Assembly: GCF_024298885.1 (NCBI RefSeq)
Contig: NZ_CP101166.1
Location: forward strand, 1,674,001-1,738,000
DNA length: 64,000 bases
From: Haloglomus halophilum
GTDB lineage: Archaea > Halobacteriota > Halobacteria > Halobacteriales > Haloarculaceae
Direction of reading: 5' to 3'
A program made the position numbers and the translations under genes. The stretch's first letter is position 1, and each line of letters opens with the position of its first letter. Below the pieces are notes generated by a model. The model saw only the letters and a list, made by a program, of their open reading frames with translations. It did no database searches and was not told the origin of the DNA. Of this stretch, positions 9,365 to 18,928 are shown piece after piece.

Positions 9365-10600
9365 TTACAAAACCTCCTCTGCTTCAGCAAGGAACTCGCT
9401 TTCGGCGATGACTTCATCATCAAAAAAGTACTCCTCGGCCGCGCGTCCAACAGCGTACGTTGACTTCGGAAGATAGTCAAGATCATCCTTCAACAACCCG
9501 GTAACAGAATCAACCGTGATATCTGAAAGTTCTGAGAGGACGTTATTTAACGGCATATTCCTAGTATCGAGATATTCATCGACTAAATCTACACTGAGTT
9601 CGCGCCCGGCAAATGACCCGATTAGCGCAATCAAGTAGGCTTCAAACCCTGAAATAATCGGGATATTCGGATTCACAATCAGCTTCCGGGGGATTTCATT
9701 AACCGCATTCGCGACGGCGATCGTCTGTTTCCGAGCTAACTGTCGCATCAGTCGCTCACGGCGCTGTGCCTGTGCGAACTGCAGCAACGCCTCCGCAGGC
9801 AAGTAGTTACACAACAGCTCGGCGACCGTTGTCACGTTCCAGAATGGCCGCGCCTTGAGGTACGTTGGAACCGCGGCGAACACGTCTTCGGAATCGAAGA
9901 GTCTGCCTCGAGCGGGGGTGATTTCATCAATGTCATTAGACTCCGGGATTGACAGGATGTCTTCGACGAGCGCCAGTAGTTCCGTAATCCTCTGTTCGAC
10001 CGCTGGATTCTGCTCGGGGGGCCAGTCTCCACCCGGAGAAAGGTAGGTGTCAATCTTATTAAGGCACATCACCCGTGGTGGCAACCCGCCGACTACAGCG
10101 TCGTCTACATCCTTGATGACTGCGAGGTCGTCCTCGCCCGCCCGCACCTGTTCTGGAGTCACGACGTGTAACAGTATATCCGGGTTGTATACGTTAAGAT
10201 TGGATTTGAGCATCTCGACGGTATCGACCGCTGCTCCTCCATCTGCCGGCACACTTTCGAACAGTCCACGCGAATCGACAATCTTCCACGTAGCGCTGCG
10301 GTCAGGGAACGTGATATCGTACGCATTAGACGCGGCAGTCGTTGGCTCGACCTCCCCGATATCAGTCACTTGCTTGTTCGCGAGAGCGTTGACCAGCGAC
10401 GACTTCCCGGCACCTGATCGGCCGATTGTGTACAGCTTCGGTGCCCTGGACTCAACAATAGTCTCCGTTACATCATCAATCAGCAGGTCCTCGCAGTAGC
10501 TAATCACCGTTGTGGCCTCCTCTGTCCCACCGAACTGTGGGTTAATGAGCTCCGTCAACAACCCATCGAGGTCCTCATATTGGTTCGGATTGATAACCAT
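9365..10600 (-). CDS. Era/YcjF-like GTPase, copy 2
   Basis: The 411-aa paralogue of the downstream GTPase keeps GRSGAGKSS (about residues 56-64), VDSRGLFESVP, CLNKIDTYLSPGGDWPPE and EALLQFAQAQRR. The C-terminal half has one clear hydrophobic helix (FEAYLIALIGSFAG) and lacks copy 1's Gly/Ala-rich helix, so the two have diverged most at the end. The 137-bp gap between the copies holds an AT-rich promoter-like box for copy 1. Tandem copies of one GTPase could form hetero-oligomers, as dynamin-like pairs do; that is inference. No other gene is obviously in the operon. Confidence 0.8.
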   Translation of the reverse strand: MVINPNQYEDLDGLLTELINPQFGGTEEATTVISYCEDLLIDDVTETIVESRAPKLYTIGRSGAGKSSLVNALANKQVTDIGEVEPTTAASNAYDITFPDRSATWKIVDSRGLFESVPADGGAAVDTVEMLKSNLNVYNPDILLHVVTPEQVRAGEDDLAVIKDVDDAVVGGLPPRVMCLNKIDTYLSPGGDWPPEQNPAVEQRITELLALVEDILSIPESNDIDEITPARGRLFDSEDVFAAVPTYLKARPFWNVTTVAELLCNYLPAEALLQFAQAQRRERLMRQLARKQTIAVANAVNEIPRKLIVNPNIPIISGFEAYLIALIGSFAGRELSVDLVDEYLDTRNMPLNNVLSELSDITVDSVTGLLKDDLDYLPKSTYAVGRAAEEYFFDDEVIAESEFLAEAEEVL

Positions 10601-10956
10601 ATTTGTGCGTGGCAGTAACTCGTATGAGCGTGTGCATATGTATAAATGAAAGTCACATCATTACGCTCGCGCCTGCTCGCCCCGAGAATAATAAGCGGGC
10701 GATATCACCCTGTTGGCAGTTTTGCCGACTTCACCTATCCTGAATTTTCTCTCTCGTTCTGCTTGTAAACGGAGAACCACAAAACTGGACCCGCATATTC
10801 TCACCGGGGCCCCGCGTAAAACGCTACTAACTCAAACCTGATGGGATTATTGACAGATTTCATATGGGTGTCCAATCGAGGGTTTGCCGAACTCACTTTC
10901 TATATACAGCATCCAAATGCTGTCAGCTGTGAATGATTTCAACAGAGCTAGGATGT
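10601..10956. other. AT-rich intergenic region
   Basis: This 356-bp stretch contains no convincing gene. It holds a TATA-like box (CATTTATACAT on the minus strand, about 10636-10648) upstream of GTPase copy 2. The rest shows nothing recognisable. Confidence 0.5.
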
Positions 10957-11187
10957 TCAGATGGTCTCGGATCCCTCTGTGAGCGTCTGTCGGACTGCAT
11001 AGACAGTCATCCCTAGCGTGATGAGTAACATCACGAGCATGCCGATGTCGCTCAGCGTGTCAACAGCAGAGAGTCCCTCAGTGGCGAGCCCGCGAAGGAC
11101 ATCCCACTGGAGGGAGGCCCAGACAACGCTGAACAGGACGAGCGAAATGACACTCCCCCATCGCTCAACAAACGCTCTGACAGTCAT
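10957..11187 (-). CDS. Small two-helix membrane protein
   Basis: A 76-aa protein with two predicted transmembrane helices, about residues 12-29 (SVISLVLFSVVWASLQW) and 47-65 (IGMLVMLLITLGMTVYAV), joined by a short acidic loop. The N-terminus is MTVRAFVERWG and the C-terminus is polar and acidic. It is not a family I recognise. It lies 73 bp downstream of the Lrp-type gene on the same strand and may share its transcript, although a short A/T run lies between them. The length and hydrophobic pattern support a real gene. Confidence 0.55.
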   Translation of the reverse strand: MTVRAFVERWGSVISLVLFSVVWASLQWDVLRGLATEGLSAVDTLSDIGMLVMLLITLGMTVYAVRQTLTEGSETI

Positions 11188-11260
11188 CCGCCAACTCTAT
11201 CCTGTGAATAGTTGAAAAAGTAGGGTACGCACAGGAGTGAGCGGTTCTGGCGCGTTGGAG

Positions 11261-11716
11261 TCACTCGATCTCGATCTCGAACTGCTCGTTCTCGGCGGGC
11301 GTGTTCAGGACGACCGCCGTCGACGACTCGTTGACATCGGCGTCGGCGAGGAGGTCCTTGATCGTCGCGTTCATGTCGTCGGTGTCCTCGAACTTCCCGA
11401 CGCCGATGATGTCGAACTCGCCCGTCACCTCGTACACCGAGACCATCTGCCGGTGACCCTGCAGCCGCTCGGTCAGATCGGGAAGCGCACTCCCCTCAAC
11501 CTTGAGTCGGAGAATCGCCGTTACGTCGTACCCCAGTTGATCATACTCGACGATCGGGCTGTATCCGGTGATGACGCCTCGCTCCTCGAGATCGTTCAGA
11601 TGATTCGAGACCGTCGTGACCGAAACGTCCAGCTCCTCGGCGAGACTGCGGAGGCTCGCTCGCCCGTTCCCGATTAGCTCATTAACGAGTTCCGTATCGA
11701 GATGTTCGTACGTCAT
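11261..11716 (-). CDS. Lrp/AsnC-family transcription regulator
   Basis: The 151-aa protein has an N-terminal AsnC-type helix-turn-helix (about residues 20-50, [20 protein letters not shown]) and a C-terminal RAM/ACT-like ligand-binding domain (about 65-145), including [16 protein letters not shown]. Members bind DNA as octamers and usually respond to amino acids. Length and domain order are normal. The leaderless promoter just upstream (11737-11750) is AT-rich and would be a natural place for autoregulation. The ligand and targets cannot be read from the sequence. Confidence 0.9.
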   Translation of the reverse strand: MTYEHLDTELVNELIGNGRASLRSLAEELDVSVTTVSNHLNDLEERGVITGYSPIVEYDQLGYDVTAILRLKVEGSALPDLTERLQGHRQMVSVYEVTGEFDIIGVGKFEDTDDMNATIKDLLADADVNESSTAVVLNTPAENEQFEIEIE

Positions 11717-11736
11717 GCGAACTGATACTAAACATT

Positions 11737-11750
11737 CGAATATAAATATG
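11737..11750 (-). promoter_or_regulatory. TATA box of the Lrp/AsnC gene
   Basis: On the minus strand CATATTTATATTCG lies about 25-32 bp before the ATG at 11716, a strong archaeal TATA box giving a leaderless transcript. Confidence 0.65.
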
Positions 11751-11808
11751 CCGAAATTAGTTATATACTCTCAACTAATGGCCGATATCACCGTCGATAA
11801 TCGACACT

Positions 11809-11828
11809 CTTCAGCTTGCGCGCTGAAG
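11809..11828. terminator. Hairpin at the edge of the conjugation ATPase gene
   Basis: CTTCAGC-ttgcgc-GCTGAAG is a perfect 7-bp stem with a 6-base loop, lying 25 bp after the stop of the minus-strand ATPase gene. A second GC-rich palindrome follows (GGCGCCCCGGGCGCC, from about 11833). It may be a terminator or attenuator for the ATPase gene, or an IS right-end relic, since CTGAAGGATG recalls IS1341-type ends. Confidence 0.35.
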
Positions 11829-11853
11829 GATGGCGCCCCGGGCGCCCACGCCA

Positions 11854-14800
11854 TCACCCCCTTCGCTCCGACTCCAACTCTCCCCGCGCATACTCGAACG
11901 TGAGCACCTCGGTCAGTCCGGGCGTGTCGAGTTTGTACTCCCGTGGCGCCATGTTCTCGCTGTAGGTCGTCTCGACCCGGGGCTCACCGTCGGGGGCGTC
12001 GTGCAACGCCGTCAACACTGCGTGCCCGTCGGCGCGCGTCTTGACGATCCACCAGGCCACCTCCGGATCGCAGGCCGCGATCGTGTCGAAGTCGGATGGA
12101 ATCGCCTCGGCACGGTCGTTGTTGATCCGCTCGGCCTCGAGTGCGCCCACCACGTCTCCATCCGCATCCAGGACCGCCGCATCCAACCGGCCGTCATCGA
12201 CCTCGTGATAGCGCCGGACCTCCGAACCCGGCGCGTCGGGGCCCACGTACTCCTGTGCGAGCAGGCGAGCACCGACCTCCACCATCGCGACGTGGAGACT
12301 CGATTCCGAGAGGTCGCCCGCCCCATCGCCGTGGGCGATTCCCTCCCGGTGCCCAACGCCGATCGCCTCGCGACCGTCGGGCGTCACGGTCAGCAGCTTG
12401 TGCGGCCGGGTACAGTCGACCCGCAACAGTCCATCGTCGACGAGTTCGTCGACAGCCGCCGTCTCGATGCCGACGTACGCCTGCAGGTCGGTCATCGAGT
12501 CCCAGACGATGTCGTACTCCAGTTCGGGGTCGAACCGCTGCTGGTGGGCCATATAGACCGCTGCAAGGAACCTGAGCTGGGCGTCGGAGTAGCCGCTGGC
12601 CGCCCGCTCGCCGGTCGTCAGCTGCAGATCGAGCGCACAGATGGGAATCGACTCCCGATCCACGTCGGCCAGCGCGTGATGGCACTCGATAGCCCGGCGC
12701 AGCCCCTCGGCGGTTGCCGCGTATCGCGTCTCGCACTCGGTGCAGACCAGCGGGAAGGGCGGTTCATCCACGTACGTGATGCAGTCCGGGAAGCGGTTCG
12801 AGTGCGGGATCGGCGACGTGGCGGCAGCGGGTGTCCCACCCGCGGGCTCGGCGTCTTTCTCGGGGGCTTCGGGGTCGGGCGCGCCGCTGGACTGTCGCCC
12901 GACATCGACACCGTGTTCCTGGCGTGTCCGCTCCTTTCCGGTCTCGAAGTTCGACATGAACAGCGTCGCTTGCGTGCCCGTGAGCGGCTCGTCGCCATCC
13001 GGATGGCCGGCCGGCAACGGCGCCGATGCCAGGACGAACGGCTGTGGTTTCGTGTCGGCGAACGGCGCCGCCGGCCGGACGAGCCACTCGCCCCGCTCCA
13101 GGTCCCGGAGCCGGGCGGCCACCGCGTCCGCGTCGAGATCGTGGGTGGCTAGGCGCTCGGCCAGTCGCCGGTCGACGCCGACGCTGCCCGTGATGATGGT
13201 ACCGACATCGTTGAGCAGTTCCGCGTAGACGCGCGGGTGGTGCTCCCGGACCTGCTCGGGAAACTGCATGGCGAGCGTGACTGCGAGCCCGAACGCACGC
13301 CCCTGTGAGAGGAGCGTATCAAGGATACCCGTTGTCGCGATATCCGCGGCCTCCTCGATGTAGCAGTTGACCAGGGGTGGGTCACTCGTCCCCGTCTCGG
13401 CGGCCCGGCGTTCGAGCGCCCGCCAGAGTTGGCCGAGGATAGCGACCGCAAGCAGGCGCCGCGCCCGGTCGCCGTAGCCGCTCATGTCGAAGACGATGAC
13501 GCAGTCCTCGTCGAGCTTCTCGCGGAGGTTGAACGCGCCCGCGCCCTCGTCGTCGGGCTGGGCCGTGAACAGCGGTGCGAGGCGGGCGTCGTTGGTCGCC
13601 TTCCCGATGCGGCGCGTGGCCGCACTCATGATCGTGTCGAACGTGTTGGGGGCGTTGGCACTGATGCTCGCGAGCTTCTGGTGGAGGGTGCCGTCCGAGA
13701 CCGGCGGCGGGTTGCCCGTCTCGTGGAACCGCGTGGCCGCTTCGAGCACGTCGTGCTGGGAGACGCTGTCGGCGCCGTGGACGGGATCGAACTGCGCCGT
13801 GACGATATGTTCGATCGCCTCGACCGCGGCCTCAGCGCTGTAGAACTTCTCCTCGCCCATCGCGGCGGCGAGCGTCTCGACGTACGCCTCCGTCACCATC
13901 CGGACGGCGCGCTCGCGGGCGACCCCCGCGTCCAGTAATGGTTCGATGGAGAGGAAGGGGAGGACGGGCAGGTACTCGGCACAGTCGAAGTAGTGGACAT
14001 CATCGAGCCTGTCGTACGCGGCGAAGTGGGTCCGGGCGTAGTCCTCGGGGCCGCCGTCGCCCTTCGAGTCGATGTAGATGGTGGCGCCGTCGGTCGCCCC
14101 GTGATTGGCGAGATGCATCCCCTGGCCGAGCGCGGTCTTCCCGGCGCCGGTCGTGCCGAACAGCGCGGTGTGCAGCGGCTGGACAGCCGGCGGGAGGGTG
14201 AATGCGGCGTCGAGTGTGGTTCGGTCGGCGGTCTTCGGGTGGCTGACTCGCATGCCCGGCGTGTCGAGGTAGTCGTTGAGGACGCTCCGTGGTGGCAGCT
14301 CGAGCCCCGTGCGCTCGGCTGGGGTCGGGTCGAGGGCGCGCCGGGCGGCCGGTCCGAGTCCGGGGCCGTCCGTACAGCAGCATGCCCCTAGTGCGGCCGC
14401 GTCCATCACGAGTGCGCGGCTGGCATTGGCCGTCAGCGGCAGTTTCTGGCGGGTCGGTTGCGGCTCCGTGTACACTGTGCGGGCGAACAGGTCATCCCGG
14501 ACCCGGCACGCGGCGTCGCTGCCCGGGCCGTGGACGGTCGTGTCGACCCGGTAGTGGTCGCTGCGCAGGGTGGCGAACGCGTCGTCGAGGGCCCGGGCCG
14601 TGGCCGCGGCCGTGTCGGACTCGGTCGCGACCGTGATGGCGCGGGCGTTGACCGTGAACGTCGCGGCGGGGTCGACGGTCGCGAGCTGTTCGAGCCGGCG
14701 TCGATTGTCCCTCGACAGGTCCGGGTCAGTGATCTGTGGCGCCGGGTCCCGCCCCGCGCTGGGTTGCTGGCCCGGCGGGCGCCGTCGGCGAGGTGTGGTC

Positions 14801-15498
14801 CCTCCCCTGTGCGCGGTGTCCCCGTCGTCACGGTGCTCGCCGGGCTCCGGGAACAGCTCGCTGGAGATCTTCCCCCATAGCGTGTCCCTCCCCTCCTCGA
14901 GCTGGGTCGTCCGGTCGTGATGCTCGCCGCCCCAGTCGGCTTTCGGCCGGACGAGCAGTTGCAGGATGGCCCCCGCGTCGTGGGTGGCGAGGCTATCGAG
15001 GGCAGTCGCCAGCGGCCAGCTGCCGGCTCCGTCCTCGCTGTCGAACGTCTCGAGGGCCGGCAGCGGCAGTTGCCAGTCGCCCGGGCGCTCGCCGACACCC
15101 CGGTACTCCACGGCTGCGAGCGTGTTGTCGGGCGCACCCAGGCCGGCCGGCTGGTCGAGGACCGTGTGGTGCTGGAGGTCGGCGCCGGTGAGCTCGAACG
15201 AGTCGGGCAGGGCCTGGCGCAGCGTCCGCTTGAGGGCCGCCTGGTCGCCGTTCTCGACGCCGGCGTACCAGTCGAGGCGTCGGTCGCCCGTCGGCCCCGT
15301 CTGCCCGGTCGCGACGAAACAGAACTCGTAGGTTGGCGGTGTGTCGGCCCGCCGGCCGCCATCGTCGCGCCGGTGGAGCTGCCCGAGCGCGTGGCTGACG
15401 CGTTCGGGGTCGAGGTGGGCCTCACTGGGCTGGATACGGAGGTAGGGCTGTGCGTCATCGTCGGTCGTCGCTGAAGCAGAATCGCGCTCTGTCGCCAT
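11854..15498 (-). CDS. VirB4/HerA-type conjugation ATPase with C-terminal extension
   Basis: A 1214-aa protein of the haloarchaeal conjugation-type ATPase group. The N-terminal 440 residues are a variable region. Walker A is FGTTGAGKTALGQG (Lys about 452), Walker B is CVIVFDMSGYG (about 665-675), and CYIEEAADIA with LLSQGRAFGLAVTLAMQFPEQ (about 710-745) fits the Glu and sensor region of VirD4/HerA ATPases. After the motor come a Cys-pair segment (LVCTECETRYA), a winged-helix-like region and a C-terminal domain around GALEAERIN that could be nuclease- or binding-like. Such proteins drive DNA through membrane pores or along DNA. A second, P-loop-less relative lies at the far side of the island (48619-50004), suggesting both belong to one integrated transferable element. 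I see no pilus or relaxase genes. Confidence 0.75.
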   Translation of the reverse strand: MATERDSASATTDDDAQPYLRIQPSEAHLDPERVSHALGQLHRRDDGGRRADTPPTYEFCFVATGQTGPTGDRRLDWYAGVENGDQAALKRTLRQALPDSFELTGADLQHHTVLDQPAGLGAPDNTLAAVEYRGVGERPGDWQLPLPALETFDSEDGAGSWPLATALDSLATHDAGAILQLLVRPKADWGGEHHDRTTQLEEGRDTLWGKISSELFPEPGEHRDDGDTAHRGGTTPRRRRPPGQQPSAGRDPAPQITDPDLSRDNRRRLEQLATVDPAATFTVNARAITVATESDTAAATARALDDAFATLRSDHYRVDTTVHGPGSDAACRVRDDLFARTVYTEPQPTRQKLPLTANASRALVMDAAALGACCCTDGPGLGPAARRALDPTPAERTGLELPPRSVLNDYLDTPGMRVSHPKTADRTTLDAAFTLPPAVQPLHTALFGTTGAGKTALGQGMHLANHGATDGATIYIDSKGDGGPEDYARTHFAAYDRLDDVHYFDCAEYLPVLPFLSIEPLLDAGVARERAVRMVTEAYVETLAAAMGEEKFYSAEAAVEAIEHIVTAQFDPVHGADSVSQHDVLEAATRFHETGNPPPVSDGTLHQKLASISANAPNTFDTIMSAATRRIGKATNDARLAPLFTAQPDDEGAGAFNLREKLDEDCVIVFDMSGYGDRARRLLAVAILGQLWRALERRAAETGTSDPPLVNCYIEEAADIATTGILDTLLSQGRAFGLAVTLAMQFPEQVREHHPRVYAELLNDVGTIITGSVGVDRRLAERLATHDLDADAVAARLRDLERGEWLVRPAAPFADTKPQPFVLASAPLPAGHPDGDEPLTGTQATLFMSNFETGKERTRQEHGVDVGRQSSGAPDPEAPEKDAEPAGGTPAAATSPIPHSNRFPDCITYVDEPPFPLVCTECETRYAATAEGLRRAIECHHALADVDRESIPICALDLQLTTGERAASGYSDAQLRFLAAVYMAHQQRFDPELEYDIVWDSMTDLQAYVGIETAAVDELVDDGLLRVDCTRPHKLLTVTPDGREAIGVGHREGIAHGDGAGDLSESSLHVAMVEVGARLLAQEYVGPDAPGSEVRRYHEVDDGRLDAAVLDADGDVVGALEAERINNDRAEAIPSDFDTIAACDPEVAWWIVKTRADGHAVLTALHDAPDGEPRVETTYSENMAPREYKLDTPGLTEVLTFEYARGELESERRG

Positions 15499-16627
15499 GC
15501 TTGGTGTGGGAGCAGGTGGTGTACTGGGCCCCCATCTGGGATTTTCGGGCTCAGCCGCGCCAAAAAAATGTAGTGGGATCGATCGGGGAGCGTGTGCCGT
15601 AACTCGGGCAGGTGTTGCCCGCGTGGTCGAACGGTTCTACAGACCGGGGTGCGCTCCGCACACGCGTCTGTGGTCTATCGCTGTAGCGTGGGACGGGTGG
15701 CCTGCTGTTCGAACGCGGACCCCCAGTAGCGTGGAGGGAGTCAGGCTGGGTGCGGCGTGGATGGCACGGCGCTCGGCGGGACGGCGGCCGTAGCGGGGCG
15801 CCGAGTCGGGCGAGGCGACCGCGCTCAGCAGGGTGATGGGCGACTACTTGACGGGGCGCCAGCGTTCGCGACGGTGGGTCGGGCCCGGTGCACGACTACA
15901 GAGTCGAGAGACGGTGTTTCACCTGCGAAATCCCTCGATTCGGAACGCAGTGGTCGCGTGGCCGAGGGACCGGATCGCCACGGAGCGGGCGTCACTGTCG
16001 GAATCGCTGGTCTCGCCTCGTTTCGAATCATACGCAGCATGGGAGGACGGTATCGTTACTGGCCACTACAAACGGCTACAGACCCGACCCGTACGGGGTT
16101 TCTCCGATCCCGATACTTCCTCTCTATCATCTGAATAGTCTCCGATCCGACTGGATCGACTGGCCGCGAACGGAGTGCTGACGCCGGTTGGTGTGCAGGC
16201 GGTGATGGAGCGATTGCCGGCTTGCTATGTTCGTCCGGGGTAGCATGGCCGGACCCGCTCAGCGGCCGCGAATCTGCCGGTTCGGGTCTGTAGTCTGTTG
16301 GTGTCAGTGCGCGGTCCGTGACCGGCCATCGGAGATCGGCGTCCGCCCGTCTGTGCTCCGGGGCTGTCGTGGGGACCGTGGCTCACCGCTGTCGTGTGTG
16401 CGGACGACGAGGTGGCCGCCACCAGCTCGACGGCCGGAACGCTCCCCGCCGCGTGACGACCCGGGAGTGGGACTACTGGCGCTGTTGAAACCCTTCCAAC
16501 TGAGAGGAACTGACTGCTGCATACAGAGGATAGATGTAGCACCGCGAAGGGCTTCATGTGGATTGAGTACGACTGAAATTGCGGTCGGCTTGTGCGTGTA
16601 CTGGGAAGCTCGCCACGACTTACGATT
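15499..16627. other. Long region without a convincing gene
   Basis: About 1.1 kb upstream of the conjugation ATPase lacks any frame with haloarchaeal coding character. It has repeated CTACAGAC words (15637, 16076, and the reverse GTCTGTAG at 16286) and GTAGCGTGG words (about 15683, 15727) like those in 5676-6746. Promoter elements for the ATPase would lie at the left edge, but none is clear. It could be a regulatory or replication region of the element, or decayed DNA. Confidence 0.45.
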
Positions 16628-17575
16628 TCATCGAGAACTCAACTTCCGTGGTGGTTCGAAGACAAGGTCGATTTCGAATTCCTTGAGTCGAATATCATCC
16701 CGCTCAGCAGCAGTGTCCAGCACGCCCTCTTTGAATTGTTGAGCAACTAATAGGCCCTCAGAATCTCCTTCATAGACGTCGAGATACCGTGATAGCTGCT
16801 TAAGATGAGACATCTCCCCCAGACCTTTCTTGAGTTCGATCAAGAGGGGAGACTGCCCGCCATCTCTGATACACACTAGGTCAATCCTGTTCTCTTTCGT
16901 TAGCTGGACCTGCCGAGTAACTGTTTCAATATCGTCTTCATTCAATCGGTCAATATTCTCTTCGAGATACAACTCGAGTGTCCGTTCTTGATTTAATTCG
17001 AACCCGTACTCTGGTTCTTCGATAGGGTCGGTTTCCTCCAGTTGAGAGAGAAGGGTATCCAGCGTGTCCCGTTCGTGGAATTTCGACCGTTTCACGGTTG
17101 ACGCTAAATGGAGACTGTCAGAACCACCCTGTCGGAACCGATCATCAAGTTCCGTCTTCGGAATGGGACCGTCATTATAGAGCCAATTCTCGATTTCCCG
17201 AAGATACTGGTGGATGCCTGTCCCAGTTAAGCCCTCCTCCTTGAATTGGTATTCACCGAGCTCAGCAACGGCGCGGACTACGGAGGAGCCATGGACGTGA
17301 TCAGTGCCAATGATGATGGCTATATCGCCGGGAGCCATCTGCTGTTTTTTGCGTCGATGGGTTCCTGCAAGGGTTTTGATTGCGCCGGTTGCATTTCCGG
17401 CCCAGTTCAGGTCATCAGTGTCGAACTCCTCCATGACGCGTGCCCGAAGGTCATTCCAGGACTCGTCCACGTGGTCGCCTACTTCCCATCCAACCGAAAT
17501 CACGTCTTGATCTTCCCATTCCGGCCAGTGATCAGGATATCCTGATTTAATCAACCAGTAGGTGTTGTCAGACAT
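16628..17575 (-). CDS. EVE-like plus PD-(D/E)XK restriction endonuclease candidate
   Basis: The 315-aa protein has two parts. The N-terminal 120 residues (YWLIKSGYPDHWPEW...DVISVGWEVG...GDIAIIIGTDHVHGSSVVRAV) look like a PUA/EVE-type fold of the kind that reads modified bases. The C-terminal part has a NucS/PD-(D/E)XK nuclease motif: Asp about 231 in RIDLVCI, then ELKKG with Glu about 247 and Lys about 249. This layout suggests a nuclease directed at modified DNA. It is a single-gene unit, AT-richer than its neighbours, in keeping with horizontal transfer. An AT-rich upstream region (17577-17640) is a likely promoter. A plain NucS-like nuclease without modification dependence is the alternative. 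Confidence 0.65.
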   Translation of the reverse strand: MSDNTYWLIKSGYPDHWPEWEDQDVISVGWEVGDHVDESWNDLRARVMEEFDTDDLNWAGNATGAIKTLAGTHRRKKQQMAPGDIAIIIGTDHVHGSSVVRAVAELGEYQFKEEGLTGTGIHQYLREIENWLYNDGPIPKTELDDRFRQGGSDSLHLASTVKRSKFHERDTLDTLLSQLEETDPIEEPEYGFELNQERTLELYLEENIDRLNEDDIETVTRQVQLTKENRIDLVCIRDGGQSPLLIELKKGLGEMSHLKQLSRYLDVYEGDSEGLLVAQQFKEGVLDTAAERDDIRLKEFEIDLVFEPPRKLSSR

Positions 17576-17954
17576 TCAATCCGCCTCAGCAGTCACTATA
17601 TCATAAAATTATGCGTAATGATACTCTGTGTTGATAGTAAACGCAACGTCACCCTCGGAAAGTTTTGAGACTCCCCATTACTACCGCTGCATTCGCGCAC
17701 TGTATTCAGCACGATCGCTGAAGTATATCAGCAATCGAGGGGCGCAACAGAGCCGGAATACTGGCCCAGTGGCCATTTCGGTTAAATGGCCTCCCCACGT
17801 CTGGCCACTTGCACCGTTCTTTCGGTGCATCCCACCCCCCACCCCGCTTTTCATTCCTCGGTAGCGACGCGATTGGCTGGCGTCTCGTGATACGCGTGCA
17901 CATTCCTCCAAGAACCACTTGCAGTCTGCTCCGTTGCCGACGCACGCTGGGAAG
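17576..17954. other. Intergenic region
   Basis: This 379-bp stretch holds the AT-rich upstream region of the nuclease gene and a short, C-rich, non-coding-looking segment around 17800-17860. I see no gene in it. Confidence 0.4.
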
Positions 17955-18073
17955 ATGGGGACCGAGGACGACGCTGGGGATGGGGACGCGAGTCCCGACA
18001 CGACGACGTTTCACGAGTGTGGCGTGCCGATTCGAGTGGCCGCGGACGAGACGGAGGTAGACGCGCTCGTGGC
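17955..18073 (+). pseudogene. 5' fragment of a truncated haloarchaeal gene
   Basis: From the ATG at 17955 the frame reads MGTEDDAGDGDASPD, then TTFHECGVPIRVAADE and TEVDALVAQFGW. The acidic start and GC3-rich codons look like a real haloarchaeal gene. At about 18074 it runs into the 3' end of the convergent DUF429 gene, and the coding character is lost although the frame stays open. This suggests the 5' part of a gene whose remainder was replaced. I do not recognise the family. Confidence 0.35.
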
Positions 18074-18808
18074 TCAGTTCGGGTGGACGATCTCCATCGG
18101 CAGGCCCAATTCCGAGTCTTCGTTGGGGGATGCAGGGAGCCGTGGATACTCCTGGTCTGACTCGCGAGGGCCTAGGTCAAGTTGGGCCGCCGTGTATGCG
18201 AGGACGGCCGCGTCAAGGACGTCATCGAGCTTTCCGGACGAGATCCGGTCGTGCCACGCGGCCCCGTCCTCGCGGTCGGTCAGGACATCGTCGATACACT
18301 TGTGCAGCGCCGGCTCGTCATCGAGGAGCGCGAGCCGCTCGTCGCGCCCGGCTTGCGTGTCCTTCGGGGGGAGGGACCCGTCGGCCAGGGCGGCGAAGCA
18401 GACCTCCGGGTGGCTCTCGTAGACGCGGTCGGTCGCATCCTCGTACTCCTGCAGGAAGACATCGACCTCCCGGATGCGCGGGAAGAGCCACCAACTCTGG
18501 CTTCCCAGTGAGTCCCCGTTCAGTTCTCGGGCCGTGTCGTAGTCGTCCGTCTCGACGACCGCTCTGGATGGGATGGCGAACACGGTACTCCGTCGGGGGC
18601 CGAGATAGTCCATCGCCGCCTCGTCGCAGGCTCGCGTCCCTGATTCCGGGAGGCCGATCGGGATATCGACGAGGATCGACGCCGCATCCCGTCCGTGTTC
18701 GTGCCAGACGTTGAGGAACGACGGCTCGGTGGTGACGGCCTGTCTGTCACCGGCCTCGACGACCAGCCAACAGCTGCCGGCCCAGTCGACGCCCAGATAG
18801 GTGGCCAT
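18074..18808 (-). CDS. DUF429-family predicted nuclease
   Basis: The 244-aa protein starts MATYLGVDWAGSCWLVVE, the typical DUF429 opening with an Asp in the first strand of an RNase H-like fold. It continues with ILVDIPIGLPESGTRACD, a second acidic strand, and ends GLPMEIVHPN, also typical. The ATG at 18808 was chosen because the first strand begins there; an upstream ATG would add 24 unlike residues. DUF429 proteins are predicted nucleases of unknown substrate. The gene stands alone and is convergent with the truncated fragment at 17955. Confidence 0.8.
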   Translation of the reverse strand: MATYLGVDWAGSCWLVVEAGDRQAVTTEPSFLNVWHEHGRDAASILVDIPIGLPESGTRACDEAAMDYLGPRRSTVFAIPSRAVVETDDYDTARELNGDSLGSQSWWLFPRIREVDVFLQEYEDATDRVYESHPEVCFAALADGSLPPKDTQAGRDERLALLDDEPALHKCIDDVLTDREDGAAWHDRISSGKLDDVLDAAVLAYTAAQLDLGPRESDQEYPRLPASPNEDSELGLPMEIVHPN

Positions 18809-18928
18809 AGCTGGTACTCTCGGGTGAGCCATATCGCTTCTGGGGGCCGAGAGGTGGAATCTTGGGCACGAAACACGCACACAGAATCCGACCTGTGCAG
18901 AATTCTTGCCAGATGCACCTGTAATTCG

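Noticed and set aside
11830..13152. Long + strand frame opposite the conjugation ATPase
   Set aside because: Basic, Arg/Val-rich composition and no motifs; antisense of a motif-bearing gene in GC-rich DNA.
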